Under the pieces are notes generated by a model. The model searched no databases and was not told where the DNA came from. It was given only the letters and a program-made list of their open reading frames with translations. DNA of 64,000 nucleotides, from the NCBI GenBank assembly GCA_963930645.1, contig OZ005657.1, positions 48,772,153 through 48,836,152 of the forward strand, given 5' to 3'. This DNA comes from Salticus scenicus (lineage: Eukaryota; Arthropoda; Arachnida; Araneae; Salticidae). The position numbers and the translations under genes were made by a program. Every line of letters begins with the position of its first letter. The first letter of the stretch is position 1. Positions 22,171 through 30,572 of this stretch are shown piece by piece.

Positions 22171-23268
22171 CAGAGGGTGTAACATGGAAAGCGAGAAGGA
22201 GAATATGAGACATTGTTTGTTATAGGAGTTCGGTAAAAATAGTACTGCAGCCGCAGCATGTCGCAATGTTTATCAAGTTTATGGGGAGGATGCAATAGAC
22301 CAAGCACATGTCGTCGATGGCTTGGTAAATTTAGGGGAGAATACAGAAGCTGTCAATATCAGGCTAGGTGTGGACGGCCATCACACGTTGGAGGTGAAGA
22401 TATTGATCAAGCCATAAGGAACAACCCGAACCCAACTGTGCAAGATTTAGTGGAGACCTTCAACGTACACCGGACAACGGTCCAGAGACGGCTGGTTAAG
22501 TTGGATCGCTGGGTTCCACATAACCTGACAGCTAATCAACGATGATGACCGAATCGCCACCTGTGTTTCCTTGCTTTTCCGGTACAAAAATGACCCATTC
22601 TTCACACGAATTGTGACAAGAGATGAGAAGTGGGTTATGTAACGTCACGTAAAGAGTCGTAAGACTGTGTGTCGCCCTTCTGATCCGCCTGCATCGACTT
22701 CGAAAGCTGAACTTCATCCCAAGAAGGTGTTATTAAGTGTGTGATGGGATGTGCAGGGAATAAGTCACTGGGATGTCCTGCCACTCAACCAAACCATCAA
22801 TGCTGCCTTCTACTGTCTCCAGTTAGACAGGATGCATTCAAATTTGGTAGCAAAGTGGCCAGGTCTCATCAATCGTCGCGGTGTTATCCTTAATAACGAT
22901 AACGCCAGGCCACATGCTGCTGTCATTACTAGTCAAAAGTTACTGGGTTTTGGTTGGGAGGTTTTACCACACCCTCCTTATTTTTCTGACTTGGCACCAT
23001 CCGACTATCGCCTATTTCGTGCATTGAACAATTCCTTCAGTCAGAAAATCTTTCATGATATTGATGCTGTGAAAACTGCCATCCAAGACTTTTCTGACTC
23101 GAAACCGCCGGAATTTTACCGCTGTGGGATTCATCTCCTACCAGAAAGATGGCAAGATGTCATAAATAGCAATGGGGATTATGCACAATAATAGGTAATG
23201 TTCATTTTGTATTTATTTGCTCTAGTTTTGGGGTAATAAAAACGGGTAGAACTTCTGCACTCACCCAA
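21984..23268 (+). mobile_element. near-full-length mariner, defective
   Basis: 1285 bp, a normal mariner length. Ends are TTAGGTGAGTGTGAAAGTTC and, reversed, TTGGGTGAGTGCAGAAGTTC. TA lies at 21982-21983 and 23269-23270. It inserted into R1 copy A: other R1 copies keep an uninterrupted CAATTGAGGTACAATGT-type site. A (TA)n tract at 22141-22168 has grown in the 5' untranslated part. The transposase is broken by a stop and shifts (see next entry). Confidence 0.92.
22184..23191 (+). pseudogene. mariner transposase remnant (D34D)
   Basis: An ATG at 22184 opens MESEKENMRHCLL, followed by an in-frame stop and then a frame change near 22260. The DNA-binding region is visible in 22258-22545 (CGRPSHVGGEDIDQAI, TFNVHRTTVQRRLVKL), ending in a stop at 22546. 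The first catalytic Asp lies in TRDEKWV (about 22620), in a stretch needing another frame change. The frame at 22751-23191 carries the second and third Asp: NDNARPHAA (D50 of that frame) and LAPSDYRLF (D85). They are 34 residues apart, the D34D spacing of true mariners. All three catalytic residues survive, but at least two shifts and two stops make it a pseudogene. Confidence 0.92.
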
Positions 23269-24061
23269 TATAATGTCTAAAAATTCGCTAAAATGGAATC
23301 TAAAAATTGATAAAAGTCCTGTTTCTCGCATTTTTTTAACGGCACTCCTCCCACTCCTTTCTCGTTGCTACATTTTTATTCAAACTTAAATATAGATTTC
23401 TTGAGAACTGGCTTAGGAGGGCTAACAGATTATGCGTCAAATATCACGTTAGATTATGCCCTCGCCAATGAACATAATTTAATTGCTTTCTATTGGGATG
23501 GTTTCCGGGTGAATAACAATTATCCATCACAATGTACTTCTGTCACAGGTCGTACACTCCGCCTGTTTTTCAGGACACCCTCAGAGGTAAAGAATTTCTG
23601 TCTGTTTTGTCACCACAAATTTCACACAGAAATACCTCTAGTATACATATGGTGATGTGCCATGATTATACTGGGTAGAAATTATTTTAAAAAAATACTG
23701 GTAGCAATAAATTTGAAAATTTCTCATTCATAAGTGTGTCTTGAAAAAGGGCGGAGAGTACGACGCCTGTATTGTATTTTGTTGTAAAGAACAAATCACA
23801 TTTCTTGCCTAAATATTTAGATATTATAAAAAAAAAAAAAAAAAAAAAAGAAAAAAAAAGAAAGAAAGAAAAAGAAATTAAGCGTTTTTGCTAAAAGAAA
23901 CAAATAAAGATAAAGTGTATATGTATATTTTTTTACATTTAAATCTCTATTTCTAAAAAACACATTGAAAGAATGCATTCGGTAAAAAGCGAATATCTCC
24001 TCCTTATCCTTCCTTCCTCTCTTATTTTGATAAAAACGCAGCAGAATGGATTCATCCGCTA

Positions 24062-24346
24062 CAGGGCCTGATTAAGGGGGAAGCTCGCTCATACCGGAAT
24101 ATTTTTACAATTATTTTTTACTTCATGTCATAGAAATTCCACGCTTTGACGAGGAAATATTTTTTATAAAAAATGAACGGTGTAAAACAATCCAATTTAC
24201 TCACCGTTATTAGACACCAGAATTCTTTTAAAATAATTTTTAATGCAAATTTTCTGGTTATTATAGGAGGAAAGTATTTGTTAAAAAATAACGGTGTAAG
24301 TATAAATAATGTGTGAAGAGCGAGCTTCCCCCTTAATCAGGCCCTG
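24062..24346. mobile_element. hAT MITE M10, copy 1
   Basis: Ends CAGGGCCTGATTAAGGGGG and its exact inverse. The 8-bp duplication ATCCGCTA lies at 24054-24061 and 24347-24354. The paralogous tract D2 has the empty site (CATCCGTTATAGTGCTC near 46820), confirming the insertion. A second copy is at 50212-50498. Confidence 0.93.
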
Positions 24347-24534
24347 ATCCGCTACAGTGCTCATTGGACTCTAATTGGAAAACAAACAGTATGCATGAGT
24401 TTATAATTATGTTTTGATTATAGATTAATTTGTTTGAACATATTATTTTATATTATTTTCAGCAGTTCAGTACGGTTGTATGCAATATCTTTACTGTACT
24501 TTGAGATGCATTTTTATTTTTTCCTTGTTAGTTT

Positions 24535-24574
24535 TCTTCTCTCTCTTTCTCTCTCTCTCCTCTCTTTCTCTCTA
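24535..24574. repeat. CT-rich microsatellite
   Basis: Imperfect (CT)n within D1; the paralogous position in D2 (about 47250-47270) has a shorter run. Confidence 0.8.
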
Positions 24575-24899
24575 TTTAAACAAATCGTTCTGTATTTGTG
24601 AGACAGTTAAAGGCGAATAATGTAAAAATAAAATAATACAACACTTTAGAGAAACCCCGAAATTCTGACTGGGACTTGTTGTTTAAGGGTCACTACATTG
24701 TTGCGACTAAAACCGAAATTGTTAAAATTGGAATCTCATACCGAAAAAATTTTTTTGAGTATTTAGATTGACCTGATTTGTATAAAAACTTCGTACATCT
24801 TTTAATTCTTGGTTTTTGTATTCAAGTAAACGGATAACGGTAGTTTGGCTGTTGTCTGTGGTGGCAAATGATGTTTATGGCTTGATTAGTGTACAAAAT

Positions 24900-25188
24900 C
24901 ATAGCCTCCTAAACTAGATGCCTGTCGCGTGACTTGGAAACAGTTGGAGCGGTAGACAGCGCCACGTGGTACAGATTGCGCGACTCTTTTATTCAACGGC
25001 CACCAAAAGTTTTTAAAAGTATGGGATCGAAGAAACGTCCATTATATATATCATATATCACTTCTCAAAATTATTGGTGAGAGTTGAATAAAAAAGTCGC
25101 GCAATCTGTACCAGGTGGCGCTGTCTACCACTTCAACTGTTTCCAAGTTTCCGAGCCACGCGACAGGCATCTGGTTTAGGAGGTTATG
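24900..25188. mobile_element. M2 MITE at the D1 insertion site
   Basis: Arms CATAGCCTCCTAAACTAGAT and the inverse CTGGTTTAGGAGGTTATG enclose GACAGCGCCACGTGGTACAG and the core TCTTTTATTCAAC...TTGAATAAAAAAG. Flanks ACAAAAT and ACAGAAC are the relics of the duplication. At the same place D2 carries an M1 (48814-48982). Confidence 0.8.
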
Positions 25189-25473
25189 ACAGAACACCGT
25201 TTGCTTATAAAGCCCCCGCTGTTATAGAGTCTAATGGCGAATTTTTAACACGTAAATTTCGCTTAGACGTTTGGTCACTAATATCAAACCAAATTCTATG
25301 ACTTTACGTCATAGGTTAGACCGTGATTTCATCTTTAATTTAATGCGCTTTAGGATTCGTTTGATTATCACTCCTTAAGCCCATTTTTATTTAAGCCTTT
25401 GCCATTCCTATTTAATTTACCTCCTCTGGTCAGTGTTGGAGGCATAATCTAACAGGGCATAATCTATTGTGAT

Positions 25474-25855
25474 TGTAGGTGCTCGACGGGTGGTTCGTAG
25501 CGGTAAGTGGGGAAAATGATGTTGTTTCTGATAAATGACAATCAGTAGTTTCTTTTCGCAGGAAGCATGGCACTTTTAATTATACCTATTTACAAGCATA
25601 CATATGTACAAAATATCTCTTTGAACATTTAGGTAACTTTCCCGCACTCTCATACTGCATAAAATAATAATAATAGTACATTTGAGCTAGAGAACGGCAG
25701 GACTAGGACACTCTTCCTCCCTCTCTTCAAACCAGCTCACACTACATCCACTGAGGCTTCTCTCAACATCCCTCTTGACCCCTTTTAGGGTTGCAATGAC
25801 ATCTCTTCCCCTCCGGAGGGGATACCATAACGGTGTGGGACTCGCCGGCATTACA
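25474..25855 (-). repeat. LTR, 3' copy
   Basis: Begins TGTAGGTGCTCGACGGG and ends CCGGCATTACA on the plus strand, giving TGTA..TACA inverted tips. Close to the other LTR (29408-29786); small differences include CATACTGCAT against CATAGAGCAT, and CTCCGGAGGGG against CTCCATAGGAG. Confidence 0.93.
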
Positions 25856-25870
25856 CCTCCCCCCCAAGAT
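25856..25870 (-). other. polypurine tract
   Basis: On the minus strand a G-rich run (GGGGGGGAGG) abuts the 3' LTR tip TGTAATG. This is the expected plus-strand primer of reverse transcription. Confidence 0.85.
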
Positions 25871-26277
25871 TGTGTCTCTCAGCGGCCGTCTGAGTGACAC
25901 TATCTGAGAAAATAAAAGTATGCCGGAGACTCCCACTCCACAATATTATTTACATCACACACTACTAAATAACAGTACATAAATTAATATTGATAACAAA
26001 ACCACAATTAAATAATGAAATTAGCAATTAAAATAATAGAATAAAATTATAAGAACCTTATATATACAGACTGGATTGAATAAATTCCTTTTCGACGTTC
26101 TTTCTCTGAAACAAATAAAATAGTTGTAAAATCACAAACAGAAAGTTTTAAATCAAAATTGTCTCTCTAGAGTTAAAATAAAGTCCAATGAATTGTTCAT
26201 TCAAAGTTTATTTAGAGTTTGTTAAGAGTCTAACTTGTTCATAAATACGCAATTAACTCTAAATAGTTAACCAATGT
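25871..26277 (-). other. 3' non-coding part of the LTR element
   Basis: AT-rich, no frame of interest. Lies between the tail frame and the polypurine tract. Confidence 0.6.
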
Positions 26278-26610
26278 CTAAATTCGCACTTTCAATAAAA
26301 CACGTTCAGACATATGAAGGCTTAAGTTCCATTTTATTTTCGGTGAAAAACACAATGTTATTTCTAAAGAAATTAATTTCTTGATAACGAAGGTATACTT
26401 GAACACCTTTAGCTCCTTCGAAGACACAAATAACGGTTTCGTGTGATTTCTTCTATCACTGGGATATTCAGTGACATCCTCGGGGTATGACAAGTCAGGT
26501 TCCAGATAATCTGTCACCATGGCGTTCACATTTTTATTTCGAACACTTCCTTTGAAGTTGAAAAACATACGTTTACGTTTAACATGAGCCTTATGTGCTT
26601 TAATTGGCAC
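26278..26610 (-). CDS. tail frame downstream of integrase, function unclear
   Basis: A 110-residue minus-strand frame. The first ~70 residues look like genuine protein: basic start (PIKAHKAHVKRKRMFFNF), then acidic, proline- and aspartate-rich LEPDLSYPEDVTEYPSD. The last 35 residues look like read-through of decayed DNA. Its position just after the integrase remnant suggests the C-terminal end of pol or a short accessory frame. No membrane segment or signal peptide is evident, so I do not call it an envelope gene. It has no safe family assignment. Confidence 0.45.
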   Translation of the reverse strand: MPIKAHKAHVKRKRMFFNFKGSVRNKNVNAMVTDYLEPDLSYPEDVTEYPSDRRNHTKPLFVSSKELKVFKYTFVIKKLISLEITLCFSPKIKWNLSLHMSERVLLKVRI

Positions 26611-26643
26611 AAAGACTGAGTTGCTTTGTCCCGGAGGAGTTTT

Positions 26644-27258
26644 TCAATTCTCCTTTACACGATACAAAGATGAAGTCACATTTCTTTCGTCGTGGGTGAA
26701 TCCGAAGTCGGTGGCTTTTCCCTGTTTATTCGCCTGTATTAAGCCATGATTTTCATCAGATTGTGAGCACTGTCGTGCTGTTTCACAAGGACCGGTCCAG
26801 CGAGCGTATAGAATCGCCTGATCGTCCGCTTCAACATTCCTAGAAGACGAACGTCTAATTTCGCCAGCCCAAGGTAATGATTTCAAATTACCAAATGACC
26901 AGTTAAATTCCCCATTAGTCATCCCACAATCATTAACAATTACATTCGGAATCCCATTACGCATAAAAATATCGGATAAAGCACTATAAATTGCCTTGGT
27001 CATTAACGTTTTAAATTCGATAGCTCCCAGCCACCGCCCATGCTGTTCCCCTAAACATAATTCAGCGCACGCGACATCTCTCAAACGCAATTCAGAATGC
27101 CTCATCCCAGGCCAAAAGAAACTATCCCGAACTCTCCCTTTAGTTTCGTTTTTGTATACGACCTCTTCTTGAGCTAAGTTCGATCTTTCCTCTTCCTCTC
27201 GCCTAGGCTGCGACATCACCGTTTTATCCAGCGCTTTTCTACCCCTCTGAACCTTCAC
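26644..27258 (-). pseudogene. integrase remnant of the LTR element
   Basis: 204-residue minus-strand frame. Residues 43-52 (RDSFFWPGMR) match the end of the HHCC zinc-binding region of Gypsy-type integrases. Residues 101-118 (NGIPNVIVNDCGMTNGEF) match the segment around the second catalytic Asp, here D110. The region that should hold the first catalytic Asp is shortened and scrambled, and the glutamate helix is not recognisable. Integrase inserts the cDNA into the genome; this copy is almost certainly inactive. The upstream zinc-finger histidines are missing too. Confidence 0.8.
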
Positions 27259-27265
27259 TCCCTCG

Positions 27266-27577
27266 CACGGATTAGGAGACCAGGATAGAACACTAGATAG
27301 GGCAGCTAGCGCGAAAATAGAAGCTTTCCTTTCCGCATTAATTCAGCTGACCAGAGTAAGCGATCCGATCGCCGCCTGGTGTAGTATCTTTGAAACTTAT
27401 CGGAAGAAAGGGAAAGCCCGCCCCTTAGGCTTCAGTCATCCAACGAACGAACAGCCAGAAACGTAAAAACGCGCTGATTGGTGGATTCTCGAGATTGGTC
27501 GCCCTCTATATGAAAGATGAAAATTACTACCTTCCCGTAACGTTAGTAATATATCCTGTAGAATCTCCTAATCCGTG
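27266..27577. mobile_element. GC-rich hAT-like MITE nested in the LTR element
   Basis: Terminal CACGGATTAGGAGA at 27266 is exactly inverted at 27564-27577, with weaker similarity beyond (AGGATA, ACTA). CTCCCTCG is duplicated at 27258-27265 and 27578-27585, the 8-bp length typical of hAT. The interior is unusually GC-rich for this window and contains two minus-strand CCAAT boxes (at about 27474 and 27494) and a GGGGCGGG GC box (about 27418). It separates the gag frame from the integrase remnant. Confidence 0.85.
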
Positions 27578-27637
27578 CTCCCTCGATAACGCTAGTTTCT
27601 TCTCGCTCTTCCAAATCCGTACACTGCATCTGGAATT

Positions 27638-29236
27638 TCAGATGGTCAGCTTTGACCCTCTCTTCAATACAAAGCGTACTTTCCCCATCGGCTTCCATTC
27701 CCCCCTCCGCGAAATCCGAAACTTCTCTTTCCCAGGTTCATGAGATCCTCCTTCTACAAATTGAACGCTATCTCTGCTCTCTCTCTCTTTTTCACCCCTT
27801 TCTTTAGACTGCTCCCTCAACGAATTCCATATCCTAGGCGGAAGCAAGCACGGGATGCAAAGTTTTCTAGTCACAGCGGCGATAATTTCTTGAGGTCCGT
27901 CAACGGATGTTGCGCTCGTTCTGAGAGAAACGGGAAGTTTACATAATTTAGCTTCGGTCTGTTTGCCAAAAGCTGATGTGAGAATTATCTTTCCTTGCTC
28001 TTTAAGTTCTATATCTGGTAGAGCCAAAGGGTTAAAAATCGCAAAATTTGTGCCAGAATCTTTTATTGCTTTCACTTTCCGTCCCTCAACCAGTATTTCA
28101 ATGTGCTCTAAAGGTTCAATCGCGAGTTGGGAATTTAAAAATTCGGTTTTTACCATCGCGGTAAATATTTCGCTATTATTTTGCTCCGATTTAATATTTT
28201 CACTATTAAAACTTTGTTTTCGTTTATCACAGTCTCGCTGTAAATGGGAATTAGATCCGCAAGAATAACAAGATTTGGTTCTAGGTTTATAAGCATAACT
28301 CGACTGGTTTTTGGGTGTACGCAAATGAGGAGGTATGTATTTGTTATCCCTTTCCGTATCTAACAATTCCACCGTATCGCGTGGTTTTGCTGTCTCTGAA
28401 AAGTGTTGCTTATGCAACGACTTGCCTCTCGATGTATAAAAATTATCGCACTCCTTGCCCATTTCTGTCGGCCTAAACCAGTTTTCCCCTTGCCGTATAC
28501 CTATATGTGTTTGCGTTTCCTGGTCTAAAGTAGAGAATAACTTATCTGCTACTATCAGATCACGCAAGGTGTCAAAATCATCACATTTTCTTAATCGGAG
28601 GTAATAGTCGAATGTCGTTTTAAGACGAGATGAGAATTCCATGTATGTCTCGCCCACCTGCCTTTTAGCTGTATTGAAATGCTGCAAACAATTTGGTGCT
28701 GTTGGTTCAAATTCTCGCAACACGAGTGTTTTTATTTTTTCATAATCTTTAATCTCTTCATCGTTAATATAAACTAAAATATTGGCAGCTTTTTCGCCTA
28801 ATAAATTTAACAAAATTTCGGCTTGAATACTTTCGTCCACATTTTTCGTCTTAAATGCGCGTTCCAGAGTTGTGAAGAACAAATACCACAACTCTGGTTT
28901 TGACGGACAAGGAATCGTTAGCGTCCTTATCGATTTAATTATCCGATCTAAGTTATCAGTATCACTACGCTGGACAGGTTCCGGACTAGGGCTTGAGCCT
29001 TGAGCTCTAGCAAGCTCCAATGCTCTAATATGCTCTTCTCTTTGCTTGCGATCTTCTACGGTAGTAATGATAAATTCTGCTACAAAATCAGGTGATGTTT
29101 TAAATTCATCGGATTTCAAGATCTTCTCTTTAAGATCTTTTTTCTTTTGGTCTAAAGTGGTGCTAACACCTATTTCTTCTGCGACCGCGATTAAATCTTC
29201 TTTTTTAAGACCTTTCACATTAAAAATTTCGGCCAT
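27638..29236 (-). CDS. Gag-protease polyprotein of the LTR element
   Basis: 532 residues, uninterrupted. Residues 1-45 form a SAP-like helical start (VKGLKKEDLIAVAEEIGV). 100-260 is a helical capsid-like region of Gypsy gag type, with KPELWYLFFTTLERAF and the VGETYMEFSSRLK motif. A CCHC zinc knuckle at C323, C326, H331, C336 binds RNA. Residues 375-440 resemble a retroviral-type aspartic protease with DSG at 393-395 in place of the commoner DTG. After ~460 the sequence turns highly charged and runs to a stop without reverse transcriptase. The start chosen is the first Met, 150 bases inside the primer site. Gag packages the element RNA into cytoplasmic particles. Confidence 0.88.
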   Translation of the reverse strand: MAEIFNVKGLKKEDLIAVAEEIGVSTTLDQKKKDLKEKILKSDEFKTSPDFVAEFIITTVEDRKQREEHIRALELARAQGSSPSPEPVQRSDTDNLDRIIKSIRTLTIPCPSKPELWYLFFTTLERAFKTKNVDESIQAEILLNLLGEKAANILVYINDEEIKDYEKIKTLVLREFEPTAPNCLQHFNTAKRQVGETYMEFSSRLKTTFDYYLRLRKCDDFDTLRDLIVADKLFSTLDQETQTHIGIRQGENWFRPTEMGKECDNFYTSRGKSLHKQHFSETAKPRDTVELLDTERDNKYIPPHLRTPKNQSSYAYKPRTKSCYSCGSNSHLQRDCDKRKQSFNSENIKSEQNNSEIFTAMVKTEFLNSQLAIEPLEHIEILVEGRKVKAIKDSGTNFAIFNPLALPDIELKEQGKIILTSAFGKQTEAKLCKLPVSLRTSATSVDGPQEIIAAVTRKLCIPCLLPPRIWNSLREQSKERGEKERESRDSVQFVEGGSHEPGKEKFRISRRGEWKPMGKVRFVLKRGSKLTI

Positions 29237-29385
29237 GTTGGCAAATTCTTTAAAATTTATCTTTCACAAACAGCAGATTTTTAAACAATTTTCTAGGTAT
29301 GTTTCAACAACAGTCACTTTTCATTCTTATTTTCCCCCAAAACATAAACAAGATAAGAATCTTCTTACTTCGATCCTGTCGCGTT

Positions 29386-29406
29386 CGAAACCTGTCGACT
29401 GCGCCA
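29386..29406 (-). other. primer binding site (tRNA-Ser type)
   Basis: Minus strand TGGCGCAGTCGACAGG starts one base inside the 5' LTR. The plus strand reads CGAAACCTGTCGACTGCGCCA, i.e. the 3' end of a tRNA-Ser with a CGACTGCG acceptor plus CCA. The match appears to reach into the T-arm, longer than the usual 12-18 bases. The tRNA assignment is from memory of arthropod tRNA-Ser. Confidence 0.75.
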
Positions 29407-29407
29407 G

Positions 29408-29786
29408 TATAGGGGCTCGACGGGTGGTTCGTAGCGGTAAGTGGGGAAAATGATGTTGTTTCTGATAAATGACAATCAGTAGTTTCTTTTCGCAGGAAGC
29501 ATGGCACTTTTAATTATATTTATTTACAAGCATACATATGTACAAAATATCTCTTTGAACATTTAGGTAACTTTCCCGCACTCTCATAGAGCATAAAATA
29601 ATAATAATACATTTGAGCTAGAGAACGGCAGGACTAGGACACTCTTCCTCCGTCTCTTCAAACCAGCTCACACTACATCCACTGATGCTTCTCACAGCAT
29701 CCCTCTTGACCCATTTTAGGGTTGCAATGACATCTCTTCCCCTCCATAGGAGATACCATAACGGTGTGGGACTCGCCGGCATTACA
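29408..29786 (-). repeat. LTR, 5' copy
   Basis: 379 bp, from TATAGGGGCTCGACGGG to CCGGCATTACA on the plus strand. The inner tip has TATA where the other LTR has TGTA. This LTR would carry the promoter for the minus-strand transcript. Confidence 0.93.
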
Positions 29787-30197
29787 GTGATTTTTTACGC
29801 CTGAAATTTTAGCTCTCGTAAGCCCGTCCTCAAGAAATCTATATTTAAATTTGAGTAAAAATGTAGCAACGAGAAAGGAGTGGGAGGAGCCCCATTAAAA
29901 CCGGCCAGAAATAGGACAATGGTCAATTTTTAGATTCTCTTTTAGCGAATTTTTACACATTGTACCTCAATTGAATATATCTCAAAGCTGATATGGGCAA
30001 CTGATTATTGCATCAAAGAGCGTTTATGTCTATGCTCTTTCAATTTCTGCTTGTTTTGGATTTCATTCATTATTTCAGTAAAGTGTGGTGTTATAGGTTC
30101 AGGCGTGGTTGCTCCAATTATTAGTGAAATTTCAGAGTTTATAACTCGAAAACGAGCTGATGAGGGCTATTGTTTTAAGCGTCAAAAAACATATTAA

Positions 30198-30501
30198 CAC
30201 ATTCGCGGCCGCATGTTTTTGTCTTTTTGACAGTAAGGTCCGCCTGTCGGCGTTATTATCCTCAGTTACAATATTTCTGAACAAAATTTTACATATTCAC
30301 ATTTATATTATAAATGGATATTCATTATAATTATACTCTTTCTAATCAAAGCATTTATATCCGTAGTATACTGACAGTACAAATGTGAATATTGAGTATA
30401 TTTTTAATAAATAAATAACATACAAATTGAGAAAGAAATGCCCACTGGCGGAGTTAGATATTTTCAAATGACGTGAATCTATGTCAGCGGTCGCGAAAAT
30501 A
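30198..30501 (+). mobile_element. piggyBac-like MITE M6, copy c
   Basis: 304 bp between TTAA at 30194-30197 and 30502-30505. Ends CACATTCGCGGCCGCATG and, reversed, TATTTTCGCGACCGCTGAC. R1 copy C shows the unoccupied site around 48020 (CGTATTTATATATGCTC). Confidence 0.85.
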
Positions 30502-30572
30502 TTAATATATGCTCTTTCGATTAATGCTTGTTTGGATTTTTTTTATGATTGCAGTATGGGATGATTTTCTGG

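Larger units (their letters stand above)
21694..23509 (-). mobile_element. R1 long-TIR element, copy A, carrying a mariner
   Basis: Terminal CCAGGAAACCCTCCCATACT at 21694 faces GGGATGGTTTCCGG at 23509. The element proper is 21694-21981 plus 23271-23509; a mariner separates the parts. Related copies at about 25440-30572 (B) and 47364-48103 (C) lie in the opposite orientation. The halves of R1 are themselves similar when inverted (AACGAGC...ACGAGGGCTA in each), so it is a foldback-like element. The transposase class is unknown. Confidence 0.7.
23770..25440 (+). repeat. duplicated tract D1 (paralogue of 46530-49232)
   Basis: Order-conserved blocks shared with D2: TTTCTTGCCTAAATATTTAG, CAGTATGCATGAGTTT, TTTTCAGCAGTTCAG, GCATTTTTATTTTTTC.., GTTAAAATTGGAATCTCATA, GGATAACGGTAGTTTGGCTG, GGTTAGACCGTGATTTCATC and TTAGGATTCGTTTGAT. 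D1 differs by an M10 (24062-24346) and an M2 (24900-25188). D2 carries R1, an M4, a tRNA-like insert and an M1. It may be a long repeat family or an old segmental duplication. Confidence 0.8.
25474..29786 (-). mobile_element. Ty3/Gypsy-type LTR retrotransposon, internally deleted
   Basis: 4313 bp on the minus strand, bounded by two LTRs and flanked by the 5-bp duplication GTGAT (25469-25473, 29787-29791). Reading from the right: 5' LTR, tRNA-Ser-type primer site, gag-protease frame, integrase remnant, tail frame, polypurine tract, 3' LTR. Reverse transcriptase and RNase H are missing, so it depended on another element for copying. A hAT-like MITE is nested at 27266-27577. The host repeat is R1 copy B. 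Confidence 0.92.
25440..30572 (+). mobile_element. R1 element, copy B, carrying the LTR retrotransposon and an M6
   Basis: R1 sequence occurs at 25440-25473, 29792-30197 and 30502-30572. It resumes after the LTR element with AGCTCTCGTAAGCCCGTCCT and ends at AGTATGGGATGATTTTCTGG. The left terminus is truncated. Copy C shows the unoccupied order GGCATAATCTAATTTGATTTT at 47425. Confidence 0.7.

Noticed and set aside
26278..26610. envelope-like gene of an errantivirus
   Set aside because: No signal peptide, transmembrane helix or cysteine pattern; position fits the end of pol.
27473..27500. true host gene promoter at the CCAAT boxes
   Set aside because: The boxes lie inside a hAT-like insertion within a retrotransposon; capture is possible but no downstream exon is visible.
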